This document shows positions 59,600 to 64,000 of a DNA stretch of 64,000 nucleotides, piece by piece. This stretch comes from Aquanectria penicillioides (lineage: Eukaryota; Ascomycota; Sordariomycetes; Hypocreales; Nectriaceae), in NCBI GenBank assembly GCA_003415625.1, contig PYIU01000009.1, positions 930,001-994,000 of the forward strand, read 5' to 3'. A program made the translations under genes and the position numbers. The first letter of the stretch is position 1. Each line of letters begins with the position of its first letter. The notes beneath the pieces were generated by a model. The model ran no database searches and had not been told where the DNA came from. It saw only the letters and a program-made list of their open reading frames with translations.

Positions 59600-61047
59600 A
59601 TGGCCATGCGACTCCCTATGCGATGCCGATTGGCACCCCTCGCCAGCGCTTGCGCTGTTGCGCGGCCCCGAATCGCCCGCCGAGGTCTCGCCTCGCTGCC
59701 AAACGCCGATCCGTCGTCGGACTCGAAGAGCGCCGCCATTGTCAACGAGCATGCGCCCTTCATGGTCGCCACATATGCCCGACCTCCTCCCGTCTTCGTC
59801 AAGGGCGAGGGCGCATGGCTCTGGGACGTCGAGAACCGCAAGTTCCTCGACTTCACCGCTGGTATCGCCGTCAACAGTCTTGGCCACTGCGATCCCGAGT
59901 TCACCAAGCTCTTGACTGAGCAGGCAAGGCATATTCCAAGCGCATTCGATGTTATTACAGCTAACCAAAGCTTCCCTCATAGGCCAAGGAACTCGTCCAC
60001 GCCTCCAACCTCTACTACAACCCCTGGACTGGCGCCCTGTCGAAGCTTCTGGTCGAGAAGACGCTCGAGTCCGGTGCCATGCACAACGCCGCCTCCGTCT
60101 TCATCTGCAACTCGGGATCCGAGGCCAACGAGGCTGCCATCAAGTTCGCCAGGAAGTCCGGCAAGATTGTCGACCCCTCGGGTGACAAGTACGAGATCGT
60201 CTCGTTCCAGAATGGCTTCCACGGCCGAACCATGGGCAGTCTGTCCGCCACCCCCAACCCCAAGTACCAGAAGCCCTTCGCCCCCATGGTCCCCGGCTTC
60301 AAGGTCGGCACCTACAACGACGTTGCTGCCATCAATGACTTGGTGACGGAAAAGACTTGCGGTGTCATCGTTGAGCCCATTCAGGGCGAGGGCGGTCTCA
60401 TTGCTGCCAACGACGAGTTCCTTATTGCCCTGGCCAAGCGATGCCGAGAGGTCGGCGCCGTCCTCATCTACGATGAGATCCAGTGCGGCATGTCCCGAAC
60501 CGGTACTCTCTGGGCTCACGGAAACCTCCCCAAGGAGGCGCACCCTGACGTCCTGACCACTGCAAAGGCCCTCGGCAACGGCTTCCCCATTGGCGCTGTC
60601 ATCGTCACTCAGGACGTCGCCGACAAGATGAAGGTCGGTGATCACGGTACTACCTTTGGCGGAAACCCCCTGGCCTGCCGCCTCGCTCACTACATTGTGA
60701 ACCGCCTTTCCGACAAGGCCCTCCAGGAGTCCGTCCTGGCCAAGGCGAAGGTGTTCGAGGGCCGATTTGCTCAGCTCCAGGCCAAGTATCCCAGCCTCGT
60801 GAAGGAGGTCCGCGGCCGCGGCCTGATCCTGGGTCTCCAGCTCTCCGAGGACCCTACCCCTATTATCAAGGCTGCCCGTGAGCGTGGTCTTCTCGTCATC
60901 ACCGCTGGCACCAACACCCTCCGATTCGTGCCTACCCTGACCATCACCGACGAGGAGATCAACCAGGGTCTAGACATTCTGGATACTGCCATTGCTGCTA
61001 CCGATAAGGGTACGTCGAAGGATAAGGGGGAAAAAAAAGTGGTGTAG
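59600..61047 (+). CDS. arg8: Acetylornithine aminotransferase, mitochondrial
   Basis: Exons 59600-59923 and 59983-61047 give a clean 462-residue protein. The N-terminus is Arg/Ala-rich with no acidic residue for about 35 residues (a mitochondrial presequence). Class-III aminotransferase motifs follow: FLDFTAGIAVNSLGH, ICNSGSEANEAAIKFAR, FHGRTMGSLSAT, GVIVEPIQGEGG, LIYDEIQCGMSRTG, and TTAKALGNGFPIGA with the pyridoxal-phosphate Lys at about 303, then TTFGGNPLACR. It converts N-acetylglutamate semialdehyde to N-acetylornithine in ornithine/arginine synthesis. The single 59-bp intron has a GC donor (CAG|GCAAGG) with a CTAAC branch and CATAG acceptor; no usable GT lies nearby and the join AK-ELVHASN matches the family. 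The gene is very likely functional. Confidence 0.95.
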
Positions 61048-61414
61048 AGTTGTGGAGTTTTTGCTTGCCTTGATCTTGATAGGTTTGGTGTGATGGTCTA
61101 GGTGTGTGTGCACTTGAATTAACGGCTGAGATGAAAAGCGAATTTAGATACCGATTTCAATCCAAAATACCTTTGACTTTTCCCCCGATTTTTGAAAAGA
61201 TTCTTTCCTAAGAGCCAGTGAATAAAGTATCAAATGGGACAATACTATCCTGTTTGATAAAGCTTGTCAAGCTTTTTACATCGTCTCTGGCTGTTTGTGG
61301 CCCAGCAAGGTGATTTCTATAGTCACCTTATAGTAACTTTGTTTTTTCAGACACAGAAAGCCTACCTATCCGATCGGATATGACATTACTCGGAAATCTC
61401 TGGAGTCGATAGAA
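61048..61414. other. Intergenic between arg8 and the secreted-protein gene
   Basis: A 367-bp gap, AT-rich around 61130-61350, holding the arg8 3' end and a short promoter. A 9-bp AGCTTGTCA/AAGCTTTTT-type repeat lies near 61260. No gene is seen. Confidence 0.5.
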
Positions 61415-62323
61415 ATGTGGCGGGCGCAGAAGATGAAACGCTTTCTTCTCGTGTATCTCCTCTACAGTGGAGCATCTGCCTTTCAGGTGCCTCGCGATCT
61501 CCCAGATGGAGACTACCGCATCACATACGAGCCCCATTCAGACTCAGGGCCTCTTGTTCGGCGTTTCAACCCCGTCGCAAAACGCTGGCAGCCCGTCGCC
61601 CGCGGAGCCAAGGGCGGCACAGGCCAGTACAACATCGTCGTCGACGAGAACTCCGACCAGCCCACCGTCGTGCAGCTCGGCCTTGATGTCCACCACTCGG
61701 AGGGCATAGTCCCGATCCCGGACAGCGACGAGTACTTTGAGCGAGGCTGCTTCCAGGAGATTCCCTACGCGCTCGACGCCGCCGACTACCTCGCGTCCAA
61801 GCAGAGCATGTTCAACTGGTGCGCAATATACCAGTTCTACAAGGCGCACATCGAGATGTCGCTGCGCGGCAACGTCGCCGTCTACGTGTGCAACCGCAAG
61901 TGGAGCGAACACAGCCGCAACTTCTGCAGCGAGGCCGAGTACGAGGCGGCCGAGGGCTTCTTCAACCAGACGTGCGGCGAGCTGGGCCCCGCGTGGATCT
62001 ACGTCAACGGCTGGAAGAAGGAATACGGCCGCACGTGGCGCGGGACCGACATCTGCCCGGACATCCACGGCAAGCATGGCGCGTTGAAGGAGGTCAAGGG
62101 ATCCGACGAGAAGGAGTTTGTGGACCTGGACGGGGCACACGTCGAGGCACCGCCGCTCATGGCGTGGGATGTGGCGAACTGGAAGAAGAAGAAGAAGAAG
62201 AAGAAGGGCAAGGGCCGAAAGAAGGGGGAGAAGAAGAAGAAGGAAAAGAAGAAATACAAGCCGAACAGGGGGAGATTATGGACCTCACGGGCGATTACAG
62301 GGTGGAGGGCGTGTAAGTGGTGA
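61415..62323 (+). CDS. Secreted protein of unknown function with lysine-rich tail
   Basis: An intronless 302-residue frame. A hydrophobic signal sequence (RFLLVYLLYSGASA; starts at Met1 or Met7 are both possible, cleavage near residue 22) precedes a domain with six cysteines (GCFQE, NWCAIY, YVCNRKW, FCSEAE, TCGEL, DICPD), one Asn-x-Thr glycosylation site (NQT) and several Trp/Tyr motifs. A tail from about residue 250 is almost solid lysine with Gly and Arg, encoded by AAG-rich repeats. It ends RACKW. I do not recognise the family. Small cysteine-containing secreted proteins in fungi include effectors and hydrolase-like proteins, but no catalytic motif is visible. The last ~30 residues may be an artefact of indels in the purine tract. 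Confidence 0.6.
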   Translation: MWRAQKMKRFLLVYLLYSGASAFQVPRDLPDGDYRITYEPHSDSGPLVRRFNPVAKRWQPVARGAKGGTGQYNIVVDENSDQPTVVQLGLDVHHSEGIVPIPDSDEYFERGCFQEIPYALDAADYLASKQSMFNWCAIYQFYKAHIEMSLRGNVAVYVCNRKWSEHSRNFCSEAEYEAAEGFFNQTCGELGPAWIYVNGWKKEYGRTWRGTDICPDIHGKHGALKEVKGSDEKEFVDLDGAHVEAPPLMAWDVANWKKKKKKKKGKGRKKGEKKKKEKKKYKPNRGRLWTSRAITGWRACKW

Positions 62324-62736
62324 TATCGAGGCTGGGTCTCAACCAACTACTTCGTTTCTTCCTGCGTCATCGCCATTACAGTTCCAAGAGGAGATGCGCA
62401 TTCAAATGTTCCTCGAAAGTACCGATACCCTCAGCGGTACTTGGCCACCGATTTACACTAAACTAGGCGCATCAAGCCTCCCCCTCCTCCATGGCATACC
62501 TAATAGTGCCAGATCCAGGCAGCGCCGGTCAAAGGCTAACATCTCAGCCTCACTAGCGGAAATAACATGACACTGCAGCCCGAGCGAGGAATTTCGAGTA
62601 AAACTTGGTTCCGACTGGCATTGGGTTTGTTTCCCCGAATATACACCTAATAAAGCCGCATTATCCCGAATAAGCACTGCCCAACGGAGTCTGCCCGATC
62701 AAGCCGGTGTCTAGTCTTTCCCCGCCCCTGTTGCAT

Positions 62737-62790
<54 letters not shown>

Positions 62791-63666
62791 CCCCACGACC
62801 CCCCCCACATACACACCCATCCGATCCGTTCAAGGCACCTCCATTCCCTGACCCCCCCTCCCCTGCTACGATTAAGTAGTTCACCGAGCCGGGGAGGGGG
62901 GAGGGGCCGATACGAAACGGCAAATCCGGGGGGGGGCGTAGTGGAGTCTGGTGATCTCCCGACCGAGCCCGGCCTCGACTTACACGCACAGCTGACTGCC
63001 GTGTCAGGGCGACTTGACCTCATCAGACCACCGAACTGAGCCTCCCCCAGGCGGGCCTGGTTGTGGTTGTGATTGCGGACGTCACAGAGCATTAGCTTGT
63101 GATGCATGTTTTGGAATTGTGCATGATGGGTCTTTCAAAGAGGGACATCCATCCATCGACTGACTGGCCGCTCCCCCGTGATCTGTCGATGCGCTCAATA
63201 TGTTCGTTTAATTTTTTGTTTCATGCGTGCTGCAATCTGGGCTTAAGTCCGTTTTGGCAAGAGGGAAATTACAGCAACTTGCGCAGCATGGCCATGTTTT
63301 CGCATTCAGCCCTCGCCGAGAATGCCACTTCCACGCCCGGCGAAGCCCGAACAAGTTACAAAAGCAGCCTGTGGCTGTGCTCGAAAGGTCATACGGCCGC
63401 CCTCCCATTCGTCGTCACAAGGCATACATGTACATACACATGCATGCATCACGCAAAGCAGAGAAATTTCAAGGTACGTTAGCGTTATGTTATATGTGTG
63501 AGTGTGTATATTGTGTGTGAACGTGAGACGCCATGCATTTGCAGTCTTATCCAAAATCCAAGTCATAATGGGCCTGTTGTATGAACAAGAAACCAAATAC
63601 CCAATCATAAATCAAGTTACACCGTAGGACGCCATGCCAGTGAATGATCGCTTCCCGTCTAACCCT
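62324..63666. other. Intergenic with CT repeat
   Basis: It holds a CT microsatellite and C- and G-rich tracts (62790-62945). No convincing gene is seen on either strand. Confidence 0.5.
62740..62791. repeat. CT dinucleotide microsatellite
   Basis: About 50 bp of TC repeats with one TTTC interruption, followed by a C-rich tract. Confidence 0.93.
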
Positions 63667-63990
63667 TTAGCAAATGGCGTGGGTCTTGCCCGTCTTGCCC
63701 TGGAGAGAATGGGTCTCGTTCTGGAGCATTGTTAGTTTGCTGTCTCTTTGAGGGACATGTCATAACTGGGGTGTACTCACGGTGTAGACGGGGTGGGCGT
63801 GCTTGCCCTTGCCCAGAGCAGAAATGTGTGTTCTAATGTACTCCTCGCGCTTCTTGATGCTCTCCAAGTCAGTCTGGTCAAGGAGACCGAGACATAGGCA
63901 GACGTCGGCGATGAGGGAGTCGCAGCGAGACTTGGTGAAGTCCTCACGGACGACAACACGCAGCATCTTGACGCCGGAGTTGGGGGCCAT
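63667..63990 (-). CDS. Small protein of unknown function, possibly partial at its 5' end
   Basis: Exons 63990-63781 and 63720-63667 join across a 60-bp intron (GTGAGT donor, CTAAC branch, CTCCAG acceptor) to give an 87-residue product starting MAPNSGVKMLRVVVRED and ending KTGKTHAIC. Coding character and splice signals are good. The frame stays open upstream through the window edge (AYT before the Met), so the gene may extend beyond 64000. It is mostly charged and helical, with no signal peptide and no motif I can place in a family. Confidence 0.6.
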
Positions 63991-64000
63991 GGTGTAGGCG

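Overview
This window is nuclear DNA from a filamentous ascomycete, most likely a sordariomycete of the Hypocreales type. Short spliceosomal introns (49-98 bp, one of 212 bp) carry GTAAGT-like donors and CTAAC branch sites. The genes include a Zn2Cys6 regulator, an F-box protein, a 2EXR protein, Spt20, Atg27 and eIF2B-gamma. The genus cannot be fixed from sequence alone.

Layout. Positions 95-3538 (minus strand) hold a Zn2Cys6 regulator and a drug-efflux MFS transporter, possibly the edge of a metabolite cluster running off the left end. Positions 4193-5995 hold an ankyrin-repeat pseudogene closed by three TAG stops. Positions 6074-7686 hold a hydrolase with barrel-like N-terminal repeats and an alpha/beta-hydrolase C-terminus. 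Positions 8509-12324 hold a wrecked cellular RNA-dependent RNA polymerase (RNA-silencing class) with many stops and frame changes. Then come an F-box/zinc-ribbon/membrane protein (13441-14776), an acetate permease of the GPR1/FUN34/YaaH family (19379-20537), a 2EXR protein (24131-25273), an LRR protein (30347-32691) and a BrlA-like C2H2 regulator (38365-39527). The right part is dense with housekeeping genes: eIF2B-gamma (48609-50560), a probable Pex22-like peroxisomal protein (51234-52569), Spt20 of SAGA (53196-56367), Atg27 (57165-58345), acetylornithine aminotransferase (59600-61047), a secreted lysine-tailed protein (61415-62323) and a small conserved-looking protein at the right edge (63667-63990).

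Spacing is uneven. About 4.6, 3.6, 5.1, 5.7 and 9.1 kb show no supportable gene, and the C2H2 regulator sits alone in about 16 kb. These stretches hold microsatellites, pyrimidine tracts and one 545-bp inverted-repeat element that looks like a Fot1/Tc1-type MITE.

Two kinds of gene damage must be kept apart. (1) Single missing bases interrupt otherwise clean genes (MFS, hydrolase, eIF2B-gamma twice, Spt20). Two of these genes should be essential or nearly so, and restoring one base per lesion gives exact codon counts, so consensus errors are the likeliest cause. (2) The ankyrin gene (substitutions only) and the RdRP (substitutions plus indels) look truly dead, and most of their stops fit C-to-T change at CpA, as left by repeat-induced point mutation (RIP). 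I found no convincing tRNA, rRNA, CRISPR or intact autonomous transposon, and no coherent unknown multi-gene system. The strongest biological lead is decay of an RNA-silencing polymerase next to a RIP-like ankyrin pseudogene.
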